Below are positions 1 through 8,351 of a stretch of 64,000 nucleotides of DNA, one piece after another. The stretch spans positions 124,001 through 188,000 of the forward strand of contig NZ_KV917372.1 of assembly GCF_002019635.1 (NCBI RefSeq), given 5' to 3'. The DNA is from Metabacillus halosaccharovorans. GTDB taxonomy: Bacteria; Bacillota; Bacilli; Bacillales; Bacillaceae. The first letter of the stretch is position 1, and each line of letters starts with the position of its first letter. The notes under the pieces were generated by a model. It searched no databases. It saw nothing but the letters and a program-made list of their open reading frames with translations, and was not told the origin of the DNA. The translations under genes and the position numbers were made by a program.

Positions 1-74
1 CTTCAGTATTTCGTACCTTTAAAATAGGTCCTATGGGTTCAACCAGTTAAAGAACTATTCTGTAATCAAGCATT

Positions 75-152
75 GATTTTCAACAATAAAGCACCATTTT
101 AAACAAGGATGCTCTCTTTTTCATTTATAGGGCCAGATTGTTTAATATAAGA
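75..152 (+). repeat. Dispersed intergenic repeat, complete A+B copy
   Basis: The A part (75-120) starts TTTTCAACAATAAAGCACC and ends in GGATGCTCTCTTTTT, an imperfect dyad with a T tract. The B part (125-152) is ATAGGGCCAGATTGTTTAAT followed by ATAAGA. Consensus read from the window's copies: A is ATCTTCARCAATCTAAGCGC, a loop with TTGAATAAG, then GGCGCTTTTTT; B is AACGGGGCAGGTTAGTTGAA then TAAGGA. This copy sits just before the DUF3953 pseudogene. Confidence 0.7.
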
Positions 153-241
153 TGAAAAATATATGTTAAATTTAGGAAGTTTTTAAGAAATGTACCTAAA
201 CTAAAAATCTAGAAAAGCTCAATAAGGAGAGAAGAGTATTT

Positions 242-473
242 TTGTTAAAGTAATTACGTTATGTATTATCACCAGCTGTTATTATAATAGCGGTTTATGG
301 ACTCATTACTAAGAATTATGATTTTCAATCTCTTATGATATTACTTTTGAGTTTATTAATGTTGGTAATGGGATTAGAAGAATTTAATAAGAAGAAAAAA
401 ACACTTGGCTAGTTACTTATAGATAGCTGTTTTCATATTTTCTTTATTTGTATCAATTCAAGGTTTTTTTTGA
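242..473 (+). pseudogene. DUF3953-like membrane protein, decayed
   Basis: A TTG start follows AAGGAGAG. Read through its lesions, the frame gives a two- to three-helix membrane protein (SPAVIIIAVYGLITKNYDF, then MLVMGLEEFNKKKKTLG, then AVFIFSLFVSIQGFF) that matches my memory of Bacillus DUF3953 proteins. Codon 4 is TAA, a TAG follows KKTLG, and a one-base shift is needed afterwards. A full-length product cannot be made. Function of the family is unknown. Confidence 0.6.
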
Positions 474-605
474 ATTAATAGGTGTGTTACTTACGAACTA
501 ATAAGTGTCTTTTATTATGTTGAGTCTGATCTATTTATTCAGAATAGTTAAAGTTGAACGATTAAGGGAGGTCCTTAATGATTATAAAGTTTAGGGGGGA
601 ACTGT

Positions 606-878
606 TTGTTAAATGAACATTTTAAAGGATTAAGTATTATTTCATCTTTATTAGTAATATCAGGATTAATTCTGATGTTTTCAAGTATTTCTTTTGCAAC
701 TGCTATAGGGGATTCTTGGGTTCTTAATCAAGAAGATGGTGTCGCTGATACAAGCCGTTACAACATGATTGTTGAGACTTATATAAATAACTTTGTAATT
801 ACTGGAAGCATACTGTTTAGTGCAGGTCTATTAATAGCTATATTTACATACTTTACATCCGTGCTATTTGGAAAATAG
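606..878 (+). CDS. Small two-helix membrane protein
   Basis: Ninety residues from a TTG start, placed by the purine-rich site TTAGGGGGGA six bases upstream. Residues about 10-33 (IISSLLVISGLILMFSSISF) and 64-86 (FVITGSILFSAGLLIAIF) are membrane segments. They flank a polar loop with GDSWVLNQEDGVADTSRYN, expected outside the membrane if the N terminus is inside. I do not recognise the family. It stands alone between decayed genes, and an intact frame with a good ribosome site is the main argument that it is still expressed. Confidence 0.55.
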   Translation: MLNEHFKGLSIISSLLVISGLILMFSSISFATAIGDSWVLNQEDGVADTSRYNMIVETYINNFVITGSILFSAGLLIAIFTYFTSVLFGK

Positions 879-969
879 AAAAACAACAATATCTTCTAAT
901 TGTTCTTTAATAATCAGGCTAGTTTTCTGAATGGAAAGGGATTTTTAAAAGGGAATCAAGGGAGGTACA

Positions 970-1177
970 ATGGGCTTATTTTTTTAAAAAAACCAGCAGT
1001 CAAAGCAAGGCTCAAAAAACATTCATAAATTTATTTATTTTATTAATAGTATTAAATTTAATAAATATCTTTTTGTTATATTTGGCTGGGTTAAGTACAA
1101 TGACCATTTATTTATATGTTGTATTTATAATATTTTTCATAAGGGAACTTATGAAGAGAAAATACAATAATGGGTAA
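970..1177 (+). pseudogene. Small membrane protein, frameshifted
   Basis: ATG 970 follows GGGAGGTACA, but the frame stops after MGLFF in a T7/A7 run. Reading past two homopolymer shifts (that run and an A6 run near 1017) restores KNQQSKQGSK, then FINLFILLIVLNLINIFLL and IYLYVVFIIFFIRELMKRK, a two-helix membrane protein ending at TAA 1175-1177. Both lesions are single-base changes in homopolymers, so sequencing error is an alternative to real decay. No family recognised. Confidence 0.5.
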
Positions 1178-1196
1178 AGTTCAGGAATTTTTTAAG

Positions 1197-1245
1197 AATC
1201 CTCAGCAATCTAAGCGCTTATCTTGTGTAAAAGATAGGCTTTTTG
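1197..1245 (+). repeat. Dispersed repeat, A part
   Basis: CCTCAGCAATCTAAGCGCTT followed by ATCTTGTGTAAAAGATAGGCTTTTT (shown in pieces): the A motif with a weaker 3' arm and a T tract. It lies 20 bases after the preceding pseudogene, where a terminator would be expected. Confidence 0.65.
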
Positions 1246-1339
1246 GGATTGTTAAGAGTTACACTTAAAGTAACAGAGTTTAGTTCAAGATGGAGTGATA
1301 CAATAATTAAAAAAGTTAATGAGTGAGGTTAATTTGAGT

Positions 1340-1700
1340 ATGGAAGAAATTTAGGGAAGATGGGAACCAGTTCAGAGTTTTCCGAAGAGAATTTATTAAT
1401 AGAGTCTAATTGATAATAATAATGGTCTAACTTTACTATTTGAAACAGGGGATGAACTTATAGAAACGCCGATGAAGGAGTTTTGTATAGACATTATGCG
1501 ATTTAGATAAGGAGTATGGGGTTCAATTTTATAGTAATTGGTCACTTTTCAGAGTGAAAAATTCTTCTTATCTTAATTGGTTTAAGAAAGAGGATTGTGG
1601 GAAGTGGGATTACCAATATGATGTGAAGCACTATGTATTTATGACATCCGATGATGTTGTTGAAGTTTTATCAAACTATTCACCATCAATTAGACTTTAA
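1340..1700 (+). pseudogene. Unrecognised soluble protein, multiply broken
   Basis: From ATG 1340 the frame reads MEEI, stop, GRWEPVQSFPKRIY, two stops, then SLIDNNNGLTLLFETGDEL. A frame change near 1475-1500 leads into DKEYGVQFYSNWSLFRVK, KKEDCGKWDYQYDVKHYVF and MTSDDVVEVLSNYSPSIRL before TAA 1698-1700. The pieces keep a natural composition and order and so describe a protein of about 118 residues. Family and function are unknown to me. Confidence 0.5.
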
Positions 1701-1991
1701 AGTGCAGATGAGTTCTTATTTACTATAGAATGCGTTTCATGAATAATGAAATGTGTCTTTAACTTAGATGCTTTGTTGACTTTTAACTAAAAGCAGATGA
1801 TTTAGCAACCTATTTTCTGGGCGTTTAACTTGGACGACCAATTGCCAACAAAATCCTATAAAGTATAATATGAGAGTGAAAATACAGCAGAAGAACTCCT
1901 TCATATTATTTTATAAGTGTCACCAGTCCCTTTTATAGTTGAAAAATTTCAGTTAAATAGTAAGTCGAACTTCTTAACAGGAGGAAGAAAG
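1701..1991. other. Intergenic, nothing recognised
   Basis: No coding frame or clear repeat. A short inverted pair GCGTTTCAT / ATGAAATGTGTC near 1731-1757 resembles the hairpin at 12702-12742 but has no T tract. The reading frame open from 1917 continues into yqxD but has no ribosome site there. Confidence 0.4.
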
Positions 1992-2432
1992 ATGAAAATT
2001 TATGTGGATGCAGATGCTTGTCCGGTGAAAGATATTATTATTTCTGAAGCAAGGAATTTAGAAATCCCGGTTATCCTTGTTACAAGCTTTTCTCATTTTT
2101 CTAATGCAGAACAGCCAACAGGAGTGGAAACCATTTATGTTGATTCTGGAGCAGATGCTGCAGATTATCGGATTGTGAAGTTGGTAGAAAAAGGAGATAT
2201 TATTGTGACGCAAGATTATGGTCTTGCGTCGCTAGGTTTAGCAAAAGGAATTATCGTCCTCCACCATACGGGATTCAGTTATACAAATGAAAATATTGAC
2301 CAATTATTACAAACACGTTATTTAAGTGCAATGACTCGAAAAAGCGGACAGCGAACAAAAGGACCAAAGCCTTTTACAGCAGAAGACCGGGAGCAATTTA
2401 GGGATCTATTTAAACAGGTTATTTCAAGTTGA
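1992..2432 (+). CDS. yqxD: YaiI/YqxD family protein (DUF188)
   Basis: A 146-residue protein. The start at 1992 is chosen for the ribosome site AGGAGGAAGAAAG; a GTG 75 bases upstream lacks one. The N terminus [13 protein letters not shown] is the family signature, with clustered acidic residues typical of PIN-like metal sites; [18 protein letters not shown] and the C-terminal [13 protein letters not shown] motif are also characteristic. The family is widespread in bacteria, cytosolic, and lacks a firm biochemical function; a nuclease-like role is often inferred from the fold. It is probably cotranscribed with the small gene 44 bases downstream. Confidence 0.93.
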   Translation: MKIYVDADACPVKDIIISEARNLEIPVILVTSFSHFSNAEQPTGVETIYVDSGADAADYRIVKLVEKGDIIVTQDYGLASLGLAKGIIVLHHTGFSYTNENIDQLLQTRYLSAMTRKSGQRTKGPKPFTAEDREQFRDLFKQVISS

Positions 2433-2475
2433 AAAATTAGGCTAAACTCAGAGATTCAGAAAGGAGTTAAATATT

Positions 2476-2667
2476 TTGAAGTACATAAAATCGCAAATGC
2501 AACAACTAATTAAGGAAAATAAAGAACTGCATACCCGCTTTAAAGAACTGAAGTCAGAAATGGGACTTGAAAAAAACAATGCCCTCAAGGCCTTGTACCA
2601 TTCAGAAGTTGCCGATGGAGGAAAGTACCAGGTAGCTTACCAAGCACTTGATCAGCCTAAAAAGTAA
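2476..2667 (+). CDS. Short helical protein
   Basis: Sixty-three residues from a TTG start eight bases after GAAAGGAG. The first half (MKYIKSQMQQLIKENKELHT and on to about residue 35) is rich in K, E, L and Q with heptad-like spacing and likely forms a coiled coil; the rest, YHSEVADGGKYQVAYQALDQ, is polar. No membrane segment or cysteine. It follows yqxD by 44 bases on the same strand and shares the terminator at 2739-2776. I do not recognise it. Confidence 0.55.
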   Translation: MKYIKSQMQQLIKENKELHTRFKELKSEMGLEKNNALKALYHSEVADGGKYQVAYQALDQPKK

Positions 2668-2738
2668 ATTCTTTTCTATTGTTTATTCTTACTAAAAGTT
2701 TGTTATAAATGTTGGATCGTTATAAGTGAATTAAGTTA

Positions 2739-2776
2739 AAGGGGTGCTTATCTTTAAGAAGGATAAGTCCCTTTTT
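2739..2776 (+). terminator. Rho-independent terminator
   Basis: AAGGGG-TG-CTTATC, loop TTTAAGAAG, GATAAG-T-CCC, then TTTTTT. It closes the yqxD unit. The arm wording (AAGAAGGAT) echoes the middle part of the composite repeats at 8178 and 8352. Confidence 0.75.
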
Positions 2777-2889
2777 TGAGGAAGTTATTAAGCTAATGGG
2801 CAGAATCTCAAAGAAGAATATTCAATTTCTTAATAGAATAGTGATTATGGTTAGCTGAGTTTAGTTAAGAAGAGAAAGGTGAAATGAGA

Positions 2890-3061
2890 ATGGACAAATT
2901 AAGATTTATGGGTAAAAGATAGGTTAAATCCAATTAAGGAAACACTATCAGATGTTATTCATTCTTGTATGATGGAAGTACTTGAATTTCCTTCGGATAA
3001 AAGATTTCAGCGTTTTTTTCTATATAAATTACAAGATTATATGAAAAGAGGGAACAAATGA
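2890..3061 (+). pseudogene. Tautomerase-family protein, truncated and frameshifted
   Basis: MDKLRFMGKR then stop. Inserting one G at 2910 gives YGVKDRLNPIKETLSDVIHS and CMMEVLEFPSDKRFQRFF, the N-terminal half of 4-oxalocrotonate-tautomerase-like proteins of Bacillus. It then runs out of family similarity after FFLYKLQDY and ends at the start of the next gene. The C-terminal half is missing. Confidence 0.6.
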
Positions 3062-3456
3062 AAACCAATTGGCTTTTGAGTAGTAGTGCGGTTGTGATGG
3101 GGTTTTTAGGGTTAGCAGGAACCTTTCTTCCCGAAGAAATTTCAAACATTTTAGGGATAGATCCTTTACCAATAACTAAGGTTATAATGCAAATCATTGG
3201 AGGACTATATTTAGGGTTTGCTATGTTAAACTGGTTCACACGTTCTGCCCGGACCGGTGGTATCTATAACAGACCTGTCGTATTGGGAAATCTGATTCAT
3301 TTCATCGTTGTCTTTTTTGCTCTAATCCGCCAGTTGACGGAGCAATTTAACTTCATATTCGTTATTTTGATATTCATATATTTTGTATTTTCCGTATGTT
3401 TCATATTTGTTATGCGCTCGAATCCTTTTACTAACGATGTAAAGAAGTCTGTATAG
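3058..3456 (+). CDS. Four-helix integral membrane protein
   Basis: A 132-residue protein; ATG 3058 follows AGAGGGAACA. Predicted helices lie at about 5-25 (LLSSSAVVMGFLGLAGTFL), 40-60 (VIMQIIGGLYLGFAMLNWF), 73-92 (LGNLIHFIVVFFALIRQL) and 99-120 (FIFVILIFIYFVFSVCFIF). The GGLYLGFAMLNW stretch is reminiscent of small DoxX-like or DUF4345-like membrane proteins, but I would not assign it. It overlaps the stop of the tautomerase remnant upstream and is followed by a repeat-rich gap. Confidence 0.7.
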   Translation: MKTNWLLSSSAVVMGFLGLAGTFLPEEISNILGIDPLPITKVIMQIIGGLYLGFAMLNWFTRSARTGGIYNRPVVLGNLIHFIVVFFALIRQLTEQFNFIFVILIFIYFVFSVCFIFVMRSNPFTNDVKKSV

Positions 3457-3652
3457 CTAAAAAAACCCAATAATTTGAGTGAACAAGAAATTTATACTGA
3501 CGGTGGTCGCTATTTAAGGTATGAACTGGTTTACACCTTCCGCACAGAATCTACTCTGCTTCCTTAATTAAAATACATTGTTTCACAATCTTATATAAAC
3601 TAGTTTTGATTGGAAGTCCTAATTCCATAAAATAGTAACGTTAGTTGAATAA

Positions 3653-3686
3653 CAATCTTCAGCAATAAAGCGCGATTGTTGAAGAT
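3653..3686 (+). repeat. Dispersed repeat, A motif as a closed inverted repeat
   Basis: AATCTTCAGCAATAAAGCGC followed by GATTGTTGAAGATCT. Here the A start motif and its own reverse complement (ATTGTTGAAGAT) face each other around AAAGCGCG, unlike other copies where the dyad is the GCGC arm. Confidence 0.6.
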
Positions 3687-3730
3687 CTAATTTCACGTAA
3701 TGCCTTCCTAGTTGGATATAATAATAAACA

Positions 3731-3832
3731 GTTTTGAAGAGAGGGAGGAAACTCCCTATTATTCTTAAAGTCTTAACTTCGTGTAAAATATCTAATAAAT
3801 AACTCAATTAAATTTGAGTAATTAAAACGTCT
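3731..3832 (+). repeat. R2 repeat, copy 1
   Basis: About 100 bases shared with 15706-15807: GGGAGGAAACTCCCTATTAT then TCTT, about 10 variable bases, AACTTCGTGTAAAATATC, an AT-rich stretch, then AAAACGTC. GGGAG-GAAA-CTCCC is a perfect tetraloop hairpin. No coding frame. Possibly the end of a lost insertion element. Confidence 0.65.
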
Positions 3833-3870
3833 TAAATCCTTGAAAATACTGGAGTTAAGACGTTTTTTTA
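3824..3870 (+). terminator. Strong hairpin with T tract
   Basis: AAAACGTCTTAA, an 18-base loop, TTAAGACGTTTTTTTA. Perfect ten-pair stem followed by T7. It overlaps the end of R2 copy 1; copy 2 has only the left arm. Confidence 0.7.
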
Positions 3871-4323
3871 TTTGATCAGGAACTAAAAGATAAGTGTTAT
3901 TAACACGTCTTGTATATGAAACACTATTATTTTCACTTTTATCCATATCTCTTTCTTCATCAATCGGGCCAGTTTTGTTGAGGAAGAGTTGCTGATTTTA
4001 CTATTTAATTAGAAGGTAAATTAATTTAAGATTAATCGTGGTGAACCGTATCATAAATAGAGGCATAAGCAAGAAGTATCATTTGATTCAGAGGAGAATC
4101 CTTGTGTTAATTTCACTAATTATCACAGCTGTGGCCATCTTCGTAAAAAAGACCTAGGCAAGGTGCAGGCCAAACCAATGAAGAATGTGCTTTGTACAGT
4201 CTATAGAGCAAGGTTATCGCTATTGTGAAGACAAATTGGACAAGTCTTCGACTCGGAAATCTCCATGTTTTCAGTTACTTCGCTTTCCTTCTCCAATGAA
4301 GAGGACCTCAAGTCAGTTCTTGG
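3871..4323. other. Gene-free stretch with one B repeat
   Basis: A B-type repeat lies at 3962-3990 (ATCGGGCCAGTTTTGTTGAG then GAAGAG). A GTG at 4104 after GAGGAGAATCCTT opens only a 17-residue hydrophobic peptide (MLISLIITAVAIFVKKT), possibly a gene remnant. Otherwise nothing recognised. Confidence 0.4.
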
Positions 4324-4800
4324 TCATTTAGTCGCTTCGGGCTTTTTCAACACTTTGTCCTGCCACAGTTGATACAGATAGATGGTAAACGCAAAACCGA
4401 CCATCATAGCAACAATAGCTATTGTAGACAAAGTCGATTCACTCGAAACAAGCCCTATCCGTTGCCATATCGGGTAAACGATGTACATAAATAACCCGTC
4501 CAAAAGTATATTGACAGTCAAATACATCCAAAATTTCCCGAAAGTAAAGCTGAATACCCAGATAACTATAACTAAATATGCTCCATACACCCAAGGAACC
4601 GGGACGACTTTATCCCACCCGAATAGACTGGAACCTGTCTCTTTCCACCATCCGTAATGGTAAGCAGCTTGATATGCCAAGGTATGAATAACGGTCATAA
4701 ATAGAGCTACTGGCATGTACCTGCGTATAGTATTCATTTTCAATAAAAACAAGGACGCCCAAGGCAATATCAAGAGGGACCAGAGAATAATCTGTTTCAT
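4324..4800 (-). CDS. CBO0543-type membrane protein
   Basis: About 158 residues from MKQIILWSLL, preceded by GGGGTATTTATGAC; an in-frame ATG at 4818 has no ribosome site. The protein has four to five helices (IILWSLLILPWASLFLL, MPVALFMTVIHTLAYQAAY, VYGAYLVIVIWVFSFTFG, TIAIVAMMVGFAFTIYLYQ). The motifs PWVYGAYLVIVIWVF and FWMYLTVNILLDGLFMY fit the CBO0543 family of Firmicute membrane proteins, whose function is unknown. A second, decayed member of the same group lies just upstream on the same strand at 5072-5454. Confidence 0.75.
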   Translation of the reverse strand: MKQIILWSLLILPWASLFLLKMNTIRRYMPVALFMTVIHTLAYQAAYHYGWWKETGSSLFGWDKVVPVPWVYGAYLVIVIWVFSFTFGKFWMYLTVNILLDGLFMYIVYPIWQRIGLVSSESTLSTIAIVAMMVGFAFTIYLYQLWQDKVLKKPEATK

Positions 4801-5071
4801 GTCATAAATACCCCACATTTGTTTTATGTGTAGTGTTACTCGCGGTTCATATATTTATTCGATTTATCTGATAAATGTAACTGAAACACCGACTTGGTTA
4901 AGCAGAATAACATTCATTAACAATGTATACAATCAAGCATAACCAACAAAAACGAATGTCAATCCTTCTTGAACGACAAGGGGGATGATGTAGGGTACTT
5001 CCTGTAATGAACCTTATAGAAACTAAGAGATTAAATAAAGGTTTCTAATATCTTGTTAATATAGCCTATAT

Positions 5072-5454
5072 TTATGACTCTTTTCGTATTAACCTTAAAT
5101 GCCAAGGTAACCAAAAACCAAAAACAATATTAAATACAGGGATAGATATGCCATCCTTTTAACTTCATGTATCCAACTTGAACAAGCATCCATTCAGATA
5201 AGGAGGACAAAAGTGTAAAGAGAGTAACATATATCCATTTCTTTTCCTGTTTTAAATGGTTGAGAAAGATAACAGCATAACAAGATGGGATGACACCATA
5301 ACTTATCAAATCACCAATTCCTTCTTGCATTGGTTTACGACCCAGATCAAAAACATCAAAGTAATTTAGATAAAGAACATATCTATTATTAATGCTACAT
5401 AACCAACCATAAACCTTTTGCTAATAAATCTAAGTTTTATATAAATTTTTCCAT
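5072..5454 (-). pseudogene. CBO0543-type membrane protein, three frameshifts
   Basis: On the minus strand AAAGGAGACACATC precedes ATG 5454: MEKFI, shift, KLRFISKRFMVGYVALIID then MFFI, shift, YFDVFDLGRKPMQEGIGDLI then SYGVIPSCYAVIFLNHLKQE, EWMLVQVGYMKLKGW, shift, IPVFNIVFGFWLPWHLRLI and a stop at 5072-5074. All pieces are in order and together make a full-length family member, so the gene died recently. Only 66 residues (5130-5330) remain open in one frame. Confidence 0.8.
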
Positions 5455-5703
5455 GATGTGTCTCCTTTAAGATTGTTTACCGAAATCTAAAAATCAATTA
5501 CTATTATTTGTTAATTTTTAATTGGATATACTCATAAGCCTTAAATCCATTTGTACTTCCTAAAAGAAGATTTATGTTTATTCCGCAAACAGGAGATATT
5601 GATTACAACAAGATAAAAAATTATGTTAAAATCAGGAAGGAATTGGAAAGGGAGAATCTTGAATTTACATAGTAAATATAGAGGTTTTTAAAAGGAGACA
5701 TGT

Positions 5704-5963
5704 ATGAACAAAGATAAAATAAAATTGTACTTTTTTTAATATTGGGAGGTATTGGCTTAGCTTTAGTTGGTTTAGGCGGTGTGATGTTTATTGAGATTGA
5801 TAATATGAAGGGATACCTTACCGTTATAGGTGGATTCTTAATTACAATTGGCTATATTGAATATTTGGAACGAAGAGCAGGAATAAGCAAAAAAATAATA
5901 TGGGTTAGAGCAATAGTTTCCATTATGCTATTTGCAGTTTTGGCCTTCGTTTTATTTTTCTAA
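5704..5963 (+). pseudogene. Small membrane protein with a T7 frameshift
   Basis: ATG 5704 after AAAAGGAGACATGT starts MNKDKIKLYFF and stops at TAA in a run of seven T. With eight T the frame continues LILGGIGLALVGLGGVMF, GYLTVIGGFLITIGYIEYL, ERRAGISKK and WVRAIVSIMLFAVLAFVLF, a three-helix protein of about 86 residues. The downstream part alone is open from TTG 5742. It could be a real mutation, a sequencing error or slippage-dependent expression. Family not recognised. Confidence 0.6.
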
Positions 5964-6008
5964 TCATAACGTTGATTGTTGCTTAAAATATTCAAAAGGT
6001 TATAATAT

Positions 6009-6046
6009 CAAGCTTCAAGCGCTTTTGTTGAATAAAGGTTCGTCAT
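6009..6046 (+). repeat. Degenerate A repeat
   Basis: AAGCTTCAAGCGCTTTTGTT then GAATAAAGG: the A motif with the CAATCTAA section lost. Confidence 0.4.
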
Positions 6047-6162
6047 ATAATTGAATAATTGATGAAAATTGCGAAGTAAAAGAAGTTCTTAAAAATAAAC
6101 TCCTATATATTTTTATTAGGGAAACGAGTCGATATTAAAATGATAGAAAAGCGAAGGGGAAC

Positions 6163-6442
6163 CTGAACTTTCTACTCATTATCAGTACTATACCTTTTTT
6201 CATTTTCATCTGTGTGGTTATGTTTGGGATAAATGAATATAAAACGAACTCCACAACAGAAAAACGGGTTGAAAATATGTCCGACAGTGTACGTGGTTGA
6301 TGATTTAATAAGCATGTATGATTTAGGAGGAATGACTTAAAGTGAAGTTATGAGATTACTAGGTCCACCAATTGAGACAGAATATTTTAAAAGTGAAGAA
6401 AATATTGTTTATTATCTTGGAAATGAAAGAAAAAATAAATAA
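6163..6442 (+). pseudogene. Membrane-anchored protein with a GGMT..EV..LLGPP motif
   Basis: After AAGGGGAAC the frame reads FLLIISTIPFFIFICVVMF (one helix) and KTNSTTEKRVENMSDSV. A shift then gives VDDLISMYDLGGMT, an in-frame TAA, and SEVMRLLGPPIETEYFKSEE then NIVYYLGNERKNK. The second half resembles short proteins with an SmpA/OmlA-like fold (M..G.T..EV..LLG.P), common as orphan lipoproteins or anchored proteins in Bacillus. One shift and one stop make it non-functional; the presumed start codon is CTG, so the start may be damaged too. Confidence 0.6.
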
Positions 6443-6543
6443 ATGGGGAGTTTGTGTATGAATAAGAGTAGTTATTCTTTTTGAAGTAACGATTGCAAGA
6501 GTTTTACAAAGGTTTGCTGCGGCAACTGCTTTCTTTATTGCCT

Positions 6544-6572
6544 TTAACGGGGCAGTTTAGTGAAATAAGGAA
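6544..6572 (+). repeat. Dispersed repeat, B part
   Basis: TTAACGGGGCAGTTTAGTGA then AATAAGGAA: close to the B consensus. The preceding GGCAACTGC...TTGCC may be the remains of its A part. Confidence 0.65.
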
Positions 6573-6665
6573 GATAATGACTTTACTAAGAAGAAACTTG
6601 TTAAATATAGATTAAGAACAAATATCTATAAGGGATTAGTGTTGCATAATTAGTGAGGTGGCGGA

Positions 6666-7202
6666 ATGATATATTTAGAAGATAATAATTTAATTATTCG
6701 TTCCATGGTGAAAAATGATATAGAAAGATTTTTTGATGCTTTCAGAGAACAGAATTGGTATAAACCAATTGAATTATTCAATACCTACTATAACCAGCAG
6801 GAAAACACAGATATGTCAGTGATAATTGCTGAGGTCAATAATGAAGTTGCTGGCTATGTTACATTAGTACCTAATGCAAATGTAGGTCCTTTCGCATCAA
6901 GAAACATTCCTGAAATTGTTGACTTAAATGTACTCATAAAATTTCAACGAAATGGTATTGGCAACAAAATAATGGACGCTGCAGAATCTTTGGCAAGCAT
7001 GGGAAATGATTATCTATCTCTATCTGTAGGATTACATTCTGGTTATGGCTCTGCTCAAAGAATGTATGTGAAAAGGGGTTATATTCCAGACGGTACTGGG
7101 GTTTGGTATAAAAATAAACAATTAGAACAGTACGCTAAATGTGAAAATGATGATGATTTGACCCTATATTTTTTTAAAAGACTTAAACAAAAGAAAAATT
7201 AA
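6666..7202 (+). CDS. GNAT family N-acetyltransferase
   Basis: A 178-residue cytosolic acyltransferase; ATG 6666 follows GTGAGGTGGCGGA. The N terminus IIRSMVKNDIERFFDAF is the usual beta1-alpha1; SVIIAEVNNEVAGYVTLVP is beta2-beta3; DLNVLIKFQRNGIGNKIMDA holds the acetyl-CoA pyrophosphate-binding motif A (Q/RxxGxG/A). SAQRMYVKRGYIPDGTGVWY is motif B with the common MYxKRGY wording. It should transfer an acyl group from acyl-CoA to an amine; the substrate cannot be read from sequence. It is a single gene, followed by a terminator at 7226 and a B repeat. Confidence 0.92.
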   Translation: MIYLEDNNLIIRSMVKNDIERFFDAFREQNWYKPIELFNTYYNQQENTDMSVIIAEVNNEVAGYVTLVPNANVGPFASRNIPEIVDLNVLIKFQRNGIGNKIMDAAESLASMGNDYLSLSVGLHSGYGSAQRMYVKRGYIPDGTGVWYKNKQLEQYAKCENDDDLTLYFFKRLKQKKN

Positions 7203-7225
7203 CAATTACATTAAGAACTATGGTT

Positions 7226-7257
7226 GCGATACTTCAATTGAAAAATATCGCTTTTTT
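7226..7257 (+). terminator. Rho-independent terminator of the GNAT gene
   Basis: GCGATA, loop ACTTCAATTGAAAA, TATCGC, TTTTTTATTT. It occupies the position of the A part in front of the B repeat at 7262. Confidence 0.8.
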
Positions 7258-7261
7258 ATTT

Positions 7262-7291
7262 AACTATAGGGGCAGGTTAGTTGAATAAGAA
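7262..7291 (+). repeat. Dispersed repeat, B part (near consensus)
   Basis: AACTATAGGGGCAGGTTAGT then TGAATAAGAA. The cleanest B copy in the window. Confidence 0.75.
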
Positions 7292-7411
7292 ATAGACTTT
7301 TTGTTAAATAGGGTATACAATTACGCTTAAGGGAACGTATGTTCCTTAGGGTGAGATTGCTTCTGATGTGTAAAAAATAAACTATAAAATTTATGATTGG
7401 AGTGATATTGG

Positions 7412-8044
7412 ATGCAAACAAAAAAAGTCTTTCTATATGTATTTAATACAATGTCGGACTGGGAATATGGATATTTAATTTCTGAACTAAACTCAGGAAG
7501 ATATTTCAAAAAAGATTTAGTACCTTTAAAAGTAATTACAGTAGGAGCTAATAAAGAAATGATTACTACTATGGGAGGACTAAGCATAAAACCAGATATT
7601 TCCCTTGATGAATGTACTCTTGAGAGTAAAGACCTTTTAATTTTACCAGGAGGAACTACTTGGAATGAAGAAATTCATCAACCTATCTTGGAAAGAATTG
7701 GACAAGCTTTAAAGCTTGGCACTATTGTTGCTGCAATTTGTGGTGCAATTGAGGCCCTTGCGAATATGGGATACTTAGATACTAGAAAGCATACAAGTAA
7801 TAATTTAGAATACACTAAAATGGTATGTCCTAACTATAAAGGAGAAAAGTTCTATGAGGTGGGATCTGCGGTATCTGATGCGAATTTAGTTACTGCATCA
7901 GGAATAGCTCCTCTGGAATTTGCGATGGAAGTACTAAAAAAATTAGATGTATTTGCACCAGATACATTAGATTCTTGGTATAGCCTAAATAAGACTCATA
8001 AACCTGAATACTTCTTCCAGTTAATGAACTCAATGAATAAATGA
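7412..8044 (+). CDS. DJ-1/PfpI family (type 1 glutamine amidotransferase-like) protein
   Basis: A 210-residue cytosolic protein; ATG 7412 follows GGAGTGATATTGG. VFLYVFNTMSDWEYGYLISE at the N terminus, LLILPGGTTWNE, and the nucleophile elbow TIVAAICGAIEALANMGYL with the reactive cysteine place it in the DJ-1/PfpI superfamily. A His follows soon after (TRKHTSNN), as in family members with a Cys-His pair. Relatives act as glyoxalases, chaperone-like deglycases, proteases or regulators, and no specific activity can be assigned. Alone between repeat-bearing gaps. Confidence 0.9.
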   Translation: MQTKKVFLYVFNTMSDWEYGYLISELNSGRYFKKDLVPLKVITVGANKEMITTMGGLSIKPDISLDECTLESKDLLILPGGTTWNEEIHQPILERIGQALKLGTIVAAICGAIEALANMGYLDTRKHTSNNLEYTKMVCPNYKGEKFYEVGSAVSDANLVTASGIAPLEFAMEVLKKLDVFAPDTLDSWYSLNKTHKPEYFFQLMNSMNK

Positions 8045-8177
8045 GTTAAAATATCAAATGGCATTTTTATTTTTTGAAATAATCTCCATACTTTGTACGA
8101 TATCAAAGTATAATTTTTTACACATAATCAAAGTTTTTAGATAAGTTAACAGAGGTTGTTGATAATTGTAAACTATC

Positions 8178-8263
8178 GGGGGTGTTGATCCAAGCTGGAT
8201 TTAATGCCCTTTTATGTTGAACTCCTTATTGTAGAAACGGGGCAGGTTAGCATAATAAGGATT
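8178..8263 (+). repeat. Composite repeat: hairpin segment plus B
   Basis: GGGGGTGTTGATCCAAGCTG then GATTTAATGCCCTTTTATGT, followed by the B part GAAACGGGGCAGGTTAGCAT then AATAAGGA at 8233-8263. The first half matches 8380-8430 and 17694-17730 (GATCC, AAG, GGATTTAATGCC). Confidence 0.6.
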
Positions 8264-8351
8264 ATGGTTTTTCAAGGTAAAGTTATTAGGGATTAAAAAT
8301 ATTTTATACATAGGGGATGAGTTTTTGAAAGTTCATTACTATATTGCTTCA

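Noticed and set aside
1731-1757. Hairpin as a terminator
   Set aside because: The pairing is interrupted and no T tract follows.
6454-6560. Cys-rich short frame after the 6163 pseudogene (CKSFTKVCCGNCFLYCL)
   Set aside because: An in-frame TGA precedes it, another frame across the same bases is equally open, and it overlaps the B repeat.
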